Assembly: GCA_030655755.1 (NCBI GenBank)
Contig: JAUSOQ010000056.1
Coordinates: 1 to 42,511 of the forward strand
Source of the DNA: Coriobacteriia bacterium
GTDB taxonomy: Bacteria; Actinomycetota; Coriobacteriia; Anaerosomatales; Anaerosomataceae
DNA: 42,511 nt
Reading direction: 5' to 3'
In this document: one piece after another, positions 26,533 through 34,950 of the stretch
How the letters are laid out: every line of letters starts with the position of its first letter
Position numbering within the stretch: position 1 is the first letter of the stretch
Program-made: the position numbers and the translations under genes
The notes under the pieces: model-generated
Databases searched by the model: none
Seen by the model: the letters and a program-made list of their open reading frames with translations, nothing else
What the model was told of the DNA's origin: nothing

Positions 26533-27010
26533 GGCCTCCACCGGCGATCATCTCAACGGCATGCTCGAGCTGGTCGATGACTACACCGAGCGACTCGCGC
26601 ACAGCCTTCTCGCTACCGGGCAGATTGACGATCAGTGTGCGACCGCGCTGCGCTGCAACGCCACGCGAAAGCATCGCCCGGCCAGTGACACGCATACTCT
26701 CGACACGTATCGCCTCGGCGATGCCCGGGACCTCGCGGTCGGCATGCGCAAGCGTCGTCTCGGGGCAGATGTCACGCGGGCCGAGTCCGGTACCGCCCGT
26801 ACTCAGCAAGACGTCGACCTCGTCGACGTCGCATATCTCGATGATCGCACGTGCGATGGCCTCCTGCTCATCGGGCACGACGTGATACGCCGAGATGATC
26901 CAGCCCCGGTCTTCACAGATGCTGATGATCGCCTTGCCGGATGTGTCTTCCGCTTCTCCCGCAGCGCGAGTGTCGGAGCATGTCAGCACACCGATGCTCA
27001 GTACCGTCAT
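26525..27010 (-). CDS. mogA: Molybdopterin adenylyltransferase-type MogA/MoaB
   Basis: A 161-residue MoCF domain protein with GVLTCSDT near the N-terminus, STGGTGLGPRDICPE in the active-site region and NLPGSEKAV at the C-terminus. It adenylates molybdopterin before metal insertion by MoeA. Its ATG overlaps the stop codon of the MOSC remnant frame as ATGA. It stands in operon order after moaC and before the desulfurase gene. Confidence 0.92.
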   Translation of the reverse strand: MTVLSIGVLTCSDTRAAGEAEDTSGKAIISICEDRGWIISAYHVVPDEQEAIARAIIEICDVDEVDVLLSTGGTGLGPRDICPETTLAHADREVPGIAEAIRVESMRVTGRAMLSRGVAAQRGRTLIVNLPGSEKAVRESLGVVIDQLEHAVEMIAGGGHG

Positions 27011-27129
27011 GAGACCTCCCCCAGCCGTTCGACGATCATGCTGTCGCCTACCTTCACGCTACCACCAACATGTACGACCGCGAAGATGCCTTCCTTCGGC
27101 ATCACGCAATCGCCAGCCTGGTAGTACGC
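27007..27129 (-). pseudogene. C-terminal remnant of a MOSC-domain gene
   Basis: Directly after the moaC stop, and in the same frame, 39 codons read AYYQAGDCVMPKEGIFAVVH..., which is the C-terminus of a MOSC-domain protein (typically CxxxCAIYYQAGDCVMPREGIF in a protein of about 145 residues). The first 100 or so codons are missing, including the catalytic Cys/His part. The frame ends in a TGA that overlaps the mogA ATG, as an intact operon gene would. MOSC proteins carry sulfur for metal-sulfur clusters, and moaC-MOSC-mogA is a common gene order. So an internal deletion has fused the moaC end to the MOSC tail. Confidence 0.75.
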
Positions 27130-27618
27130 TCATTCGTCCTCCTTGCGGGTCCACGTGCCGGACTTCCCGCCCTCCTTGGAGAGCAGCTTCACTTCCTCGA
27201 TGACCATGCCGCGATCCACAGCCTTGACCATATCGTAGAGTGCGAGCGCCGCGACCGACGCCGCAGTGAGCGCCTCGATCTCAACGCCGGTCTTACCGTC
27301 GTTCTCGGCGATAGCCGTGATGCGCACACCGTCGTCCTCGGGTATGAGGTCGACCGCGACGTGCGTGAGCGCGAGCGGGTGACACATCGGGATGAGCTCG
27401 GCGGTGCGCTTGGCCGCCATGATGCCCGCGATGCGAGCGGTTGCGAAGACGTCGCCTTTGGGTGCCCGATCCTCGACGATCATCGCAAGCGTCTCGGGCC
27501 GCATACGGATGAAGCCGCCCGCGACGGCACGGCGGTGTGTGACCGCCTTGTCCGAGACATCGACCATACGTGCCGCGCCGGTCTCGTCCAGGTGAGTGAG
27601 CTTGGGTGCGTCCTTCAT
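27130..27618 (-). CDS. moaC: Cyclic pyranopterin monophosphate synthase MoaC
   Basis: A 162-residue MoaC with the family marks [61 protein letters not shown] and the usual C-terminal GGKSGTW. With MoaA it makes cyclic pyranopterin monophosphate from GTP. The ATG is preceded by GGAGGG, 2 bases after moaA. The MOSC remnant follows in frame after its TGA. Confidence 0.95.
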   Translation of the reverse strand: MKDAPKLTHLDETGAARMVDVSDKAVTHRRAVAGGFIRMRPETLAMIVEDRAPKGDVFATARIAGIMAAKRTAELIPMCHPLALTHVAVDLIPEDDGVRITAIAENDGKTGVEIEALTAASVAALALYDMVKAVDRGMVIEEVKLLSKEGGKSGTWTRKEDE

Positions 27619-27620
27619 AC

Positions 27621-28646
27621 CTACCCTCCGATCTGGGACATGCCGCGTACGGTCCCGATACGCATGTTGTGACTCGCCGGCTTGGTCGCCAACGCAGTCC
27701 TGATGATCTCGTGCACGTCCTCCTCGCTGCCCTGCCGAAGGACGGTGCGTACGTCGAGTTCGTCGTCGCTGAACAGGCAGGTGCGCAGCTTGCCATCGGC
27801 GGTCAGACGCAAGCGGTTGCATTCGCCGCAGAAGTGATGCGACAAAGGTGAGATAACGCCGAGTGTGCCGGGTGCGTCACCCAGCCGATAGTAGCGCGCA
27901 GGCCCCCAACCACCGGGCGCACGGTTCTTCGCGACAGGCAGCAGCTCACCCAGACCCGCCTCGATCGCTTCAAGTTGCAGTCTGCCCAAGATCTCCTCGG
28001 CAGGGACATAGTCGTCCTCGGTCCAGATGTCGGTGCTGCCCGACGCGCATGACGCCTCGTTGGAGACGCCGCCCACCGGCATGTACTCGATGAAGCGCAC
28101 GTGCAAGGGACGCTCGAGCGTCATCCGCGCGAAGCCGAGTAGGTCCTGCTCGAGTCGCCGGACGACGACGACGTTGAGTTTGACGGGATCCATGCCCACC
28201 TCGAACGCAGCTTCGAGTCCGTCGAGTACAGCCTTAAGCGAGCCACCACGTGTGACGTGCGCGAAGGTGTCGGGATCCAGCGTGTCGAGCGACACGTTGA
28301 CGCGCTCGAGTCCGGCCTCCTTGAGTTCGGCGGCGTAGCGGCGTAGCAGTGTGCCGTTCGTGGTGATAGCGATCGCCTCAAGACCGGTGATCTCGCGCAG
28401 GCGGCGTACATGGTCGACGATGCCGTGGCGGACCAACGGCTCGCCACCCGTGAGACGGATCTTACTGATGCCCTCCTGCACGGCGACCTTCGCGAAACGC
28501 TCGATCTCCTCGAAGGAGAGCATCTCATCGTGAGGCTTCCACTGCACGCCCTCGGGCGGCATACAGTAGATGCAGCGCAGGTTGCACCGATCGGTGACGC
28601 TGATGCGCAGGTAGTCGATGCGCCTGCCGAAGCTGTCAGTCGCCAT
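27621..28646 (-). CDS. moaA: GTP 3',8-cyclase MoaA
   Basis: A 341-residue radical SAM enzyme. The N-terminal cluster motif is CNLRCIYC; the C-terminal cluster is [18 protein letters not shown]; the protein ends in GG as required of MoaA. It catalyses the first step of molybdopterin synthesis. The ATG lies inside the end of mobB (11-base overlap). The long upstream frame is mobB antisense to nothing useful and is not included. Confidence 0.96.
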   Translation of the reverse strand: MATDSFGRRIDYLRISVTDRCNLRCIYCMPPEGVQWKPHDEMLSFEEIERFAKVAVQEGISKIRLTGGEPLVRHGIVDHVRRLREITGLEAIAITTNGTLLRRYAAELKEAGLERVNVSLDTLDPDTFAHVTRGGSLKAVLDGLEAAFEVGMDPVKLNVVVVRRLEQDLLGFARMTLERPLHVRFIEYMPVGGVSNEASCASGSTDIWTEDDYVPAEEILGRLQLEAIEAGLGELLPVAKNRAPGGWGPARYYRLGDAPGTLGVISPLSHHFCGECNRLRLTADGKLRTCLFSDDELDVRTVLRQGSEEDVHEIIRTALATKPASHNMRIGTVRGMSQIGG

Positions 28647-29163
28647 AGGGGGCCTTTCCGCCGAGGAACGTGCGCTCCACGAAATCGGTGAGCGCGTCGT
28701 AGTCGTTGAGTCCGAACACCAAGACACCCTCGGGCTGCAGATCGGAGTGATCGGTGATGAGTGCCGTGAGCTCTTCGACAGTGGAGATGAGCTCGTCGGA
28801 ACGAGCGCGCCGCGCGACCTCGATGCGCACCGAACCGGCGCGCTTGAAGCCCTCGGTGACCAGGATGTCCACGTCGCCGGCAGCGTGCACGATCTCCTCC
28901 AGCGTCCGCTCGCGATCCACCTTGCTCACGACCGCGAACTGGGTTGGCGCGGAGATCATCGTGACCTGTGCACCCGCCCGCGCATGACGCCAGGAGTCCT
29001 TGCCCGGCACGTCGATGTCGACCTCGTGTACGTGGTGCTTGCACGTGGCCACACGATGCCCCCGGTCGACGAGCCGTCGCACCAACTGCTCGACAACGGT
29101 CGTCTTGCCCGAGTCGCTCTTCCCGACGATGGAGACGACGGGTACGCCGGCCTTCTCGGCCAT
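28636..29163 (-). CDS. mobB: Molybdopterin-guanine dinucleotide biosynthesis protein MobB
   Basis: A 175-residue P-loop GTPase-like protein: VGKSDSGKTTVVEQLV near residue 11, then KHHVHEVDIDVPGKDSWRHARAGA, and VTEGFKRAG. It binds GTP and helps MobA to make the dinucleotide cofactor. It starts one base after the 61-residue gene. Confidence 0.93.
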   Translation of the reverse strand: MAEKAGVPVVSIVGKSDSGKTTVVEQLVRRLVDRGHRVATCKHHVHEVDIDVPGKDSWRHARAGAQVTMISAPTQFAVVSKVDRERTLEEIVHAAGDVDILVTEGFKRAGSVRIEVARRARSDELISTVEELTALITDHSDLQPEGVLVFGLNDYDALTDFVERTFLGGKAPYGD

Positions 29164-29164
29164 C

Positions 29165-29350
29165 TTAGAAGCAGCCGAGGTCACAACTGTGCATCTTGAT
29201 GCTGAGCTCATTGGCTGCCTCGCCGACGGCCTTGTACGGCACGCCCAGGTCCTCGGCCAGCTTACGGGCGACCGGACATGCGATACGGCCGTCGACGGCC
29301 TTCTCGGTCACAGCCTGCTTGAGTTCGGGTGTGATCTCGTAGTCTTTCAT
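29165..29350 (-). CDS. Small helical protein with C-terminal Cys motif
   Basis: A 61-residue protein. Residues 1-50 look like a small helix-turn-helix (VARKLAEDLGVPYKAVGEAANEL), with an early Cys (RIACPVA). The end reads KMHSCDLGCF, two Cys four residues apart. Similar short proteins occur in molybdenum-cofactor clusters of anaerobes as far as I recall. Its ATG overlaps the moeA stop as ATGA. The Cys residues could bind metal or carry sulfur; this is a guess. Confidence 0.75.
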   Translation of the reverse strand: MKDYEITPELKQAVTEKAVDGRIACPVARKLAEDLGVPYKAVGEAANELSIKMHSCDLGCF

Positions 29351-30585
29351 TTGACACCTTCCTCGATATCGAGACGGATACAGGTGACGATGCTGCCTGC
29401 CGAGAAGAACGACTCTCCCTCGGCAAGTGAGACGAGACAGTTGGCGCGGTGCATGGAGGTGAGCATGGCCGAGGACTGGGAACCCGAGAGCGCGACGCTG
29501 TAGCCGTCGTCAGTCCTCGTGAGACGCCCGCGCAGGAAGTAGCGACGGTCGGACTTCTTCTTCACATCGTGGGTGAGCACGGCCTGCACGGTGGGACGTT
29601 CGAGAGCGCCGTAGCCTGCCATCTTGCGCATCGCCGGGCGCACGAACAGCTCGAAGCCGACCGTCGTGGAAGTCGGGTTGCCGGGAAGACCGAAGAACGG
29701 CGTGCCGCCGATCGTGCCGTAGGTCTGGGGGGCGCCGGGGCGCATCGCGACCTTCCAGAAGTCCATCACGCCGATGTCTTCCAGCACGTCTTTGACGACG
29801 TCGAAGTCGCCCATCGACACACCGCCGGTGCTCACCATGAGGTCGAACTCCGGCGCACGCGACAGGATCGCTCGCGTATCCGCCTCGTTGTCGCGGGCGA
29901 CAGGCAGGATGTGTGGCTCGCCGCCGGCAGCCAGGACCTGCGCCGCGAGCGAATAGGAGTTCGAGTTGCGGATCTTGCCGGGGCCCGGATACTCGTCGAT
30001 GCCGACGAGCTCGTCGCCGGTCGCGACGATCGCGACGCGGGGACGGCGGTAGACGCTCGCCTTCGGGCGCCCCATCGCTGCCATGAGGCCGATAGCGGCG
30101 GCGCTCACCACCTCGTCGGCCGAAAGAACGATATCGCCGGTGCGAACGTCCTCGGCACGCAGCCTCACGTTCTCGCCGACTGCAACAGGCGCCTTGATCG
30201 CAGCCGTACCACCCGCGCCGCCACCGGCCTCAAGCGCTTCGGTGCGTTCCACCATCACGACCGCATCCGCGCCTTGCGGCATCGGCGCGCCGGTCATGAT
30301 GCGCGTGGCCTGACCGGCGCCGACCGTCTCGACCGGGAACGAGCCGGCCGCGACATGCTCGACGACGTCGAGTACGACCGGCGACTCCTCGGATGCGCCC
30401 GCCACGTCGGCGGCCCTCACCGCATAGCCGTCCATCGCCGAGTTGTCGAAGGGCGCGATGTCGATGTCGGAGCTGATGTCTGCGGCAAGAACGCGGCCGA
30501 GCGTGTCCAGGATGTCTACCTCGACAGCGGGGAGTCGTTTAATGCGAGCGAGTACGGCCTCGCGAGCTTGTTCCACCGTGATCAC
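29347..30585 (-). CDS. moeA: Molybdenum (tungsten) insertase MoeA
   Basis: A 412-residue MoeA: FDNSAMDGYAVRAAD near residue 45, RIMTGAPMPQGADAVVMVE, ATGDELV, NSNSY, STGGVSMGDFD, MRPG and FFGLPGNPTS. It hydrolyses adenylated molybdopterin and inserts Mo or W. It starts at a GTG that overlaps the end of the mobA-fdhD gene as GTGA, with GGAGGA upstream. A longer frame upstream is not protein-like. Confidence 0.95.
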   Translation of the reverse strand: MITVEQAREAVLARIKRLPAVEVDILDTLGRVLAADISSDIDIAPFDNSAMDGYAVRAADVAGASEESPVVLDVVEHVAAGSFPVETVGAGQATRIMTGAPMPQGADAVVMVERTEALEAGGGAGGTAAIKAPVAVGENVRLRAEDVRTGDIVLSADEVVSAAAIGLMAAMGRPKASVYRRPRVAIVATGDELVGIDEYPGPGKIRNSNSYSLAAQVLAAGGEPHILPVARDNEADTRAILSRAPEFDLMVSTGGVSMGDFDVVKDVLEDIGVMDFWKVAMRPGAPQTYGTIGGTPFFGLPGNPTSTTVGFELFVRPAMRKMAGYGALERPTVQAVLTHDVKKKSDRRYFLRGRLTRTDDGYSVALSGSQSSAMLTSMHRANCLVSLAEGESFFSAGSIVTCIRLDIEEGVK

Positions 30586-32000
30586 GAGTCTTCGTCCTCC
30601 TCGTCGATGATGCGCTCCGGATGTGTGTAGACGACGAGCTTCCCGCCGCGCGCGTAGCCAACGATGCTGATGCCCACGCGGGCGCCGATATCGGCGGCGA
30701 GATCGGTGACAGCCGTCCGCGAGACCACGACCGGGATGCGCGCCTTGGCAGCCTTGACGGCCATCTCGTAGCTGACACGGCCGGTCGTGAGCAACACGCA
30801 ACCCGTCGTGTCCGTGCCGTCCAGCCACGCTCGGCCAAGCACCTTGTCGAGCGCGTTGTGACGACCGACATCCTCCCGCATGATCGTCACAACACCGTCG
30901 CAGGCGAGCGCGCACGACTGCATACCGCCCGTATCGCGATACGCGGTTGCCAAGCGCGCCATCTGGCCCATCAGGCCGTACAGCGTTCTAGATGAGATGG
31001 TCATGTCCGAGACGACCGGCTCGATACCGGACGCATGCGCCACGGAGGCGAACGTGATGCCCTTGCCACAGCCCGCAGTGACGTATCGCTCCCGGTAGCG
31101 GAAGTCCTCGGGTACGCTCTCCTCACTCGCCACGTACACATGACCGCGTTTGTGATCGACATCGACCGCGCCGAGGGCATCGCGGCGGGTAATGAGCCCC
31201 TCGGACATCAAGAACCCGACCGCCATCTCCTCCAGATCGGCTGGCGTCGCCTGGATCGTCGCGATCTCAACGTCATTGAGCATGACGGTGACGGGTCGCT
31301 CGGAGGGCATGCCACGTGTACGCCGCGTGCCGACCTCGATGACCGAAAGACGTACGGCGGAGGACTCTTCGCGAGCCGAGATGGGACTGTTGGCGCGCAC
31401 GTCGGCAAGCTCCTCCGGCGTGTTCACGTTCACCAGACTGCGCAGCTCGGGGTCGACATCGCGCAGTGACTCGACCGGGACTTCCACGACCTTCAGCGAT
31501 GGCAGCATCGCGATGAGGCGACGACGCCCCGATTCGAGCACGGCACGCGCCGCCGGTAGACAGCTGACGTGATAGAGGGCAAGCAGCGGCTCGGCGCCTT
31601 TCGAGCTGACCGGGATGACGACCTGCGCACCATCGCGAGCGTCCCAGAGTGCGCGTACAAGCTCGGGGCGCAACCACGGCATGTCAGCGGCGACAGCAAG
31701 CACCCACTCGTCCTCGGACTGCTCGAGTGCAGTCGCAAGACCGCCGAGAGGACCCTGGTAAGCGACGGTGTCCTGCAAGACCCGGACTCCCGCCGGGAGG
31801 TCGATCTCCTCAAGAGCCTCGGGGCGATTGGTCACGATGACGGTGTGTGCGCAGACGTCACCGACACTCTCGGTCACGCGAACGACGAGAGGCTCGCCCT
31901 CGACGGACAGTAACGTCTTGTCGATGCCCATGCGGAGCGAACGACCGCCCGCGAGCACCGCTGCGGTCACCGGTATGCGACTGGCTACTTGCCTACCCAT
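30582..32000 (-). CDS. MobA-FdhD fusion protein
   Basis: A 472-residue two-domain protein. Residues 1-195 are MobA, the GTP:molybdopterin guanylyltransferase, with the nucleotide motif LAGGRSLRMGIDK at 16-28 and VAADMPWL. Residues from about 210 are FdhD, the sulfurtransferase needed for formate dehydrogenase, with TAGCGKG, GGMQSCALAC, EDVGRHNALDKV and TTGRVSYEMAVKA. The E. coli FdhD CxxC is reduced to one Cys in the CGKG loop. FdhD passes sulfur from a desulfurase to the bis-MGD cofactor, so both halves act on the same molecule. ATG chosen from GGGAGA upstream. Confidence 0.92.
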   Translation of the reverse strand: MGRQVASRIPVTAAVLAGGRSLRMGIDKTLLSVEGEPLVVRVTESVGDVCAHTVIVTNRPEALEEIDLPAGVRVLQDTVAYQGPLGGLATALEQSEDEWVLAVAADMPWLRPELVRALWDARDGAQVVIPVSSKGAEPLLALYHVSCLPAARAVLESGRRRLIAMLPSLKVVEVPVESLRDVDPELRSLVNVNTPEELADVRANSPISAREESSAVRLSVIEVGTRRTRGMPSERPVTVMLNDVEIATIQATPADLEEMAVGFLMSEGLITRRDALGAVDVDHKRGHVYVASEESVPEDFRYRERYVTAGCGKGITFASVAHASGIEPVVSDMTISSRTLYGLMGQMARLATAYRDTGGMQSCALACDGVVTIMREDVGRHNALDKVLGRAWLDGTDTTGCVLLTTGRVSYEMAVKAAKARIPVVVSRTAVTDLAADIGARVGISIVGYARGGKLVVYTHPERIIDEEDEDS

Positions 32001-32012
32001 TGAATCTCCCGT

Positions 32013-32066
32013 CCGATACCCCACACCCTTGGGCGTAGGCACCTATAGTACCCTTTCGGGTATCGG
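32013..32066 (-). repeat. Structured intercistronic element between tupC and mobA-fdhD
   Basis: Perfect 9-base inverted arms, CCGATACCC (32013-32021) and GGGTATCGG (32058-32066), enclose 36 bases that can fold further (ACCCGAAAGGGT hairpin in the RNA sense, and UAGG/CCUA). The element directly follows the tupC stop and ends 12 bases before the mobA-fdhD start. It could be an mRNA-processing or attenuation site, or an RNA regulator. Confidence 0.4.
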
Positions 32067-33161
32067 TCATGAAGCCGCGCCAACGCGGACGGCCGTCGCC
32101 TTGAAGACAGCCACCACAGCGCTGCCGACCTCAAGCTGCAATTCCTGCGCTGATGCGCGCGAGACGGCAGCAGCGAAGTGCAGTCCGCCTGCGTTCATCC
32201 GCACCCGCGCGGTCGCACCGCGGGGTTCGACCGCTTCGACGACGCAGTGCAAGATATTGCGAGCCGATGATGCCGGCAGGCCGTCTGCGGCGAAGAGCGT
32301 CACATCCTCGGGGCGGACGCCCACGACGACGTCGGTGCCGATCGGTAGCGACGTGATCGCATGCACGGCAACGCTGCTGCAGTCTATCTCTGCCACATCG
32401 TCTTTGAGCCCCACGATCCGTCCGCGAATGGGCGCCTCCATGCCGATGAAGTCCGCTACCCACTCGTTTGTGGGAAGTCCCATGACCTCGTCCACACCGC
32501 CGGTCCGCACAAAGCGGCCTTCGTGCATAATGCTCAGCCTGTCGGCGACCACCATCGCCTCGTCCTGGTCATGTGTGACGTACACGGTCGTCACACCGGA
32601 ATCACGCAGGATGCGGGAGAAGTCCGCCACGAGCTGGCGCTTGATGAGCGGGTCGAGGTAGCTGAGCGGTTCGTCGAGCAGCAGGATGCGCGGGTCGAGC
32701 ACGAGCGCGCGGGCAAGTGCGACACGCTGGGCCTCACCGCCCGAGAGCGTGAGCGCGGAGGCGTTGATCAGGTCGTCGAGTCCCACGCGCCCCACGATCT
32801 CGCGGACGCGTCGGCTCCTCTCGGCAACGGACACACCGCGAAGCTTGAGGCCGTATCCGATGTTCTCGGCGACCGTACCGTTGAACAGGTACGGCTTCTG
32901 GAAGACGGCGGCCATCATCATGCGCGCCGAACGGCTGCGGTGTGTGACCTCGCGACCCTCGATACTGACGACTCCCGCATCAGGTTTCTCGAGCAGACCC
33001 ACGATACGGAGTAGCGTGGACTTGCCGGCGCCTGACGGGCCAAGAAGCGCGTGCGTCTCTCCTTCGAACACCTCGAAGCGATCGATGTCCAGCACGACCC
33101 GGCGACGGTACTTCTGGCACACGCTCTCGGCGAGGATGAGCGGTATCGTCTTATCGCTCAT
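32067..33161 (-). CDS. tupC: Tungstate ABC transporter ATPase TupC
   Basis: A 364-residue ABC ATPase with Walker A GPSGAGKST, signature LSGGEAQRVALARAL, Walker B ILLLDEPLSYLD and the His loop TVYVTHD. A C-terminal TOBE-type oxyanion domain covers about residues 240-360. It powers uptake with TupB and TupA. It overlaps tupB by 11 bases. Assignment to tungstate rests on TupA. Confidence 0.9.
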   Translation of the reverse strand: MSDKTIPLILAESVCQKYRRRVVLDIDRFEVFEGETHALLGPSGAGKSTLLRIVGLLEKPDAGVVSIEGREVTHRSRSARMMMAAVFQKPYLFNGTVAENIGYGLKLRGVSVAERSRRVREIVGRVGLDDLINASALTLSGGEAQRVALARALVLDPRILLLDEPLSYLDPLIKRQLVADFSRILRDSGVTTVYVTHDQDEAMVVADRLSIMHEGRFVRTGGVDEVMGLPTNEWVADFIGMEAPIRGRIVGLKDDVAEIDCSSVAVHAITSLPIGTDVVVGVRPEDVTLFAADGLPASSARNILHCVVEAVEPRGATARVRMNAGGLHFAAAVSRASAQELQLEVGSAVVAVFKATAVRVGAAS

Positions 33162-33855
33162 AGCGCGCTCCCGACTGCTGCAGCGTGGTAAGCAGCCCGT
33201 TGATGACGAAGGAGATGCCGATGAGGATGAACCCGAGCGCGAGCGCGGTGCCGAAGTTGCCCTTGCGGGCCTCCAGCACGATCGCGGTCGTCATGACCCG
33301 GGTGGAGTGTTCGATGTTGCCGCCGACGATCATGACCGCACCGACCTCGGAGATGATGCCTCCAAAACCAGCGACCACGGCCGCCATGACGCCCCGGCGA
33401 GCCTCCTTGATGGTGAGCACGGCCTCCTGCCACCACGACGCGCCGAGCGAGCGCGCCTGGAGCCGCAGCTCAAGTGGCACCGAGGCGATTGAAGCGGCGG
33501 TGACGCCGGTGACGAGCGGCGTGGAGATGAGCACCTGGGCGATGATCATCGCCGGAGTGGAGAAGAGCAAGCGCAGGTCGCCGAGCGGCCCGCTGCGTGA
33601 AAGGAACATGAAGACGATCAGGCCTGCGACCACCGGGGGCAGACCCATGCCCGTGTTCACGACAACGAGCGAGAGTCGGCGTCCAAAGAACCGGCCGACG
33701 CCGAGCAGGTATCCGGTGGGGATGCCGACGATCATCGCGATCCCCACCGCGATGGCAGAAACGCGCAGCGAGAGAAAGATGATCTCGAAAAGATATGGTG
33801 CTCCGGATCCGATCAGCTGTACGGCCTCAACGACCGCATCCCATATGACTCCCAT
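33151..33855 (-). CDS. tupB: Tungstate ABC transporter permease TupB
   Basis: A 234-residue permease with about five or six helices and the binding-protein-dependent transport EAA-like loop (LRLQARSLGASWWQEAVLTIKEARRG). The segment NTGMGLPPVVAGLIVFMFLSRSGPLG is typical of TupB/WtpB-type permeases. AAGGAG precedes the ATG. Confidence 0.92.
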   Translation of the reverse strand: MGVIWDAVVEAVQLIGSGAPYLFEIIFLSLRVSAIAVGIAMIVGIPTGYLLGVGRFFGRRLSLVVVNTGMGLPPVVAGLIVFMFLSRSGPLGDLRLLFSTPAMIIAQVLISTPLVTGVTAASIASVPLELRLQARSLGASWWQEAVLTIKEARRGVMAAVVAGFGGIISEVGAVMIVGGNIEHSTRVMTTAIVLEARKGNFGTALALGFILIGISFVINGLLTTLQQSGARYER

Positions 33856-33874
33856 GTGACTCCTTGTGAACTAG

Positions 33875-33906
33875 GGGGACGTCGCGACCGGCACCGCGAC
33901 GTCCCC
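33875..33906 (-). other. Strong hairpin between tupA and tupB
   Basis: Perfect 12-base arms (33875-33886 and 33895-33906; GGGGACGTCGCG and its complement) with an 8-base loop. No T-tract follows in the direction of transcription. It probably stabilises the tupA part of the mRNA or partly ends transcription, giving more binding protein than transporter. Confidence 0.65.
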
Positions 33907-33954
33907 TCAGTCTTCACGGCACCTGTAATGCCGAAGACATCTCCGAGAGGTACT

Positions 33955-34836
33955 CTACGATGCGTTCGGGATGAAGAGCGGCTGCCCGAACTTCTCGATA
34001 CCGTAGGTCTCGATGACCGCCTGACCTTCGGCACCGGTGATCCAGTCCGCAAACGCCTGTGCACCCTCCATATTAGTGGCATCTGTGACCGGAATGACAC
34101 CGTACGGGTTGAAGAGGATATCGTCGCCCTCGACGAGCACCTCAAGATCCAGCGTGTCCTTCAGGTTCAGGTAGGTCGCGCGATCCGACATCGTGTAGCC
34201 AAGCTTGTCGTTCGCAAGCTTGAGGACGTCGCCCATACCCTGGCCAGCCGAGAGATACCAGTCGTCGGCTGGCTCGAAGCCCGCCGCCTTCCAGATGGCC
34301 TTCTCCTTGGTGTGGGTGCCCGAATCGTCACCGCGCGACACTAACGTGGCCTTGGCCTCGCTGATCTTCTTGAACGCGTCAGCGGCGACGGTCATGCCCT
34401 TGACGCCCGCGGGATCTGTAGCGGGACCGACGATGACGAAATCGTTGTACATGACGTCGCTGCGCTCGGTACCGAAGCCGGCCTCGACGAAGGCGTCTTC
34501 CTTAGCGCGTGCGTGAACGAGCAGGACATCGGCATCCTTGGACTCGCCGAGGGCCAGCGCCTCGCCCGTGCCGACTGCGATGACTTCGACCTTGTACTCG
34601 GGATAGGCCTCTTCGAACGCAGGGATGAGCACATCGAAGAGTCCCGAATCCTGCGTGGAAGTCGTCGAAGCAAGAACGAGCTTGGTGGTTTCGACGACAG
34701 GTTCCGTCGTCGTGGTCTCGGTGTCCGTGGTGTCCTCGGTCGTCGTTCCGCACGCGGCAAGCGAGAACAGAAGTGCGATCGAGAGGGCGAGGGCGGCGAT
34801 CCGCCAGAAAACGGACGCCTTGAAGCGGTAGAACAT
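33955..34836 (-). CDS. tupA: Tungstate-binding lipoprotein TupA
   Basis: A 293-residue lipoprotein: a hydrophobic signal ending in FSLAAC with lipidated Cys29, a Thr/Glu-rich linker, then the TupA signature STTSTQDSGLFDVLIPAFE. Other conserved parts are AVGTGEALALGESKDADVLLVHA and SRGDDSGTHTKEKAIW. TupA binds tungstate with very high affinity in preference to molybdate. It is the first gene of the operon, with GGAAAGGAG before the ATG. Confidence 0.93.
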   Translation of the reverse strand: MFYRFKASVFWRIAALALSIALLFSLAACGTTTEDTTDTETTTTEPVVETTKLVLASTTSTQDSGLFDVLIPAFEEAYPEYKVEVIAVGTGEALALGESKDADVLLVHARAKEDAFVEAGFGTERSDVMYNDFVIVGPATDPAGVKGMTVAADAFKKISEAKATLVSRGDDSGTHTKEKAIWKAAGFEPADDWYLSAGQGMGDVLKLANDKLGYTMSDRATYLNLKDTLDLEVLVEGDDILFNPYGVIPVTDATNMEGAQAFADWITGAEGQAVIETYGIEKFGQPLFIPNAS

Positions 34837-34849
34837 GGGGTGCTCCTTT

Positions 34850-34950
34850 CCAAGTAACGGGAGGCGAAGCGGTTTCCCTTCTTCACCCTATCGGTCTCGT
34901 GTCCATGACGGCCGTGCCGCGGTAGGCGCACGAGACTCGGAGGCATATGG
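34850..34950 (-). ncRNA. Candidate Moco/Tuco-type riboswitch leader of tupA
   Basis: The tupA leader (about 140 bases) folds strongly. GUCUCGUG pairs perfectly with CACGAGAC (34929-34936 with 34894-34901) after GCCUCCGA. It is followed by AUAGGGUGAAG, then GGGAAACC, then CUUCGCCUCCC pairing back (34861-34888). CUCCGAG, the GGGAAAC loop and GCCUCCC recall the Moco RNA motif from memory, and the position before tungstate uptake fits its tungsten (Tuco) form. An alignment to the family model is needed for certainty. Confidence 0.5.

Noticed and set aside
27130-27132. The moaC TGA as a second selenocysteine codon
   Set aside because: MoaC is already complete at this point, no SECIS-like hairpin lies at the needed distance, and the following MOSC part lacks its catalytic half.
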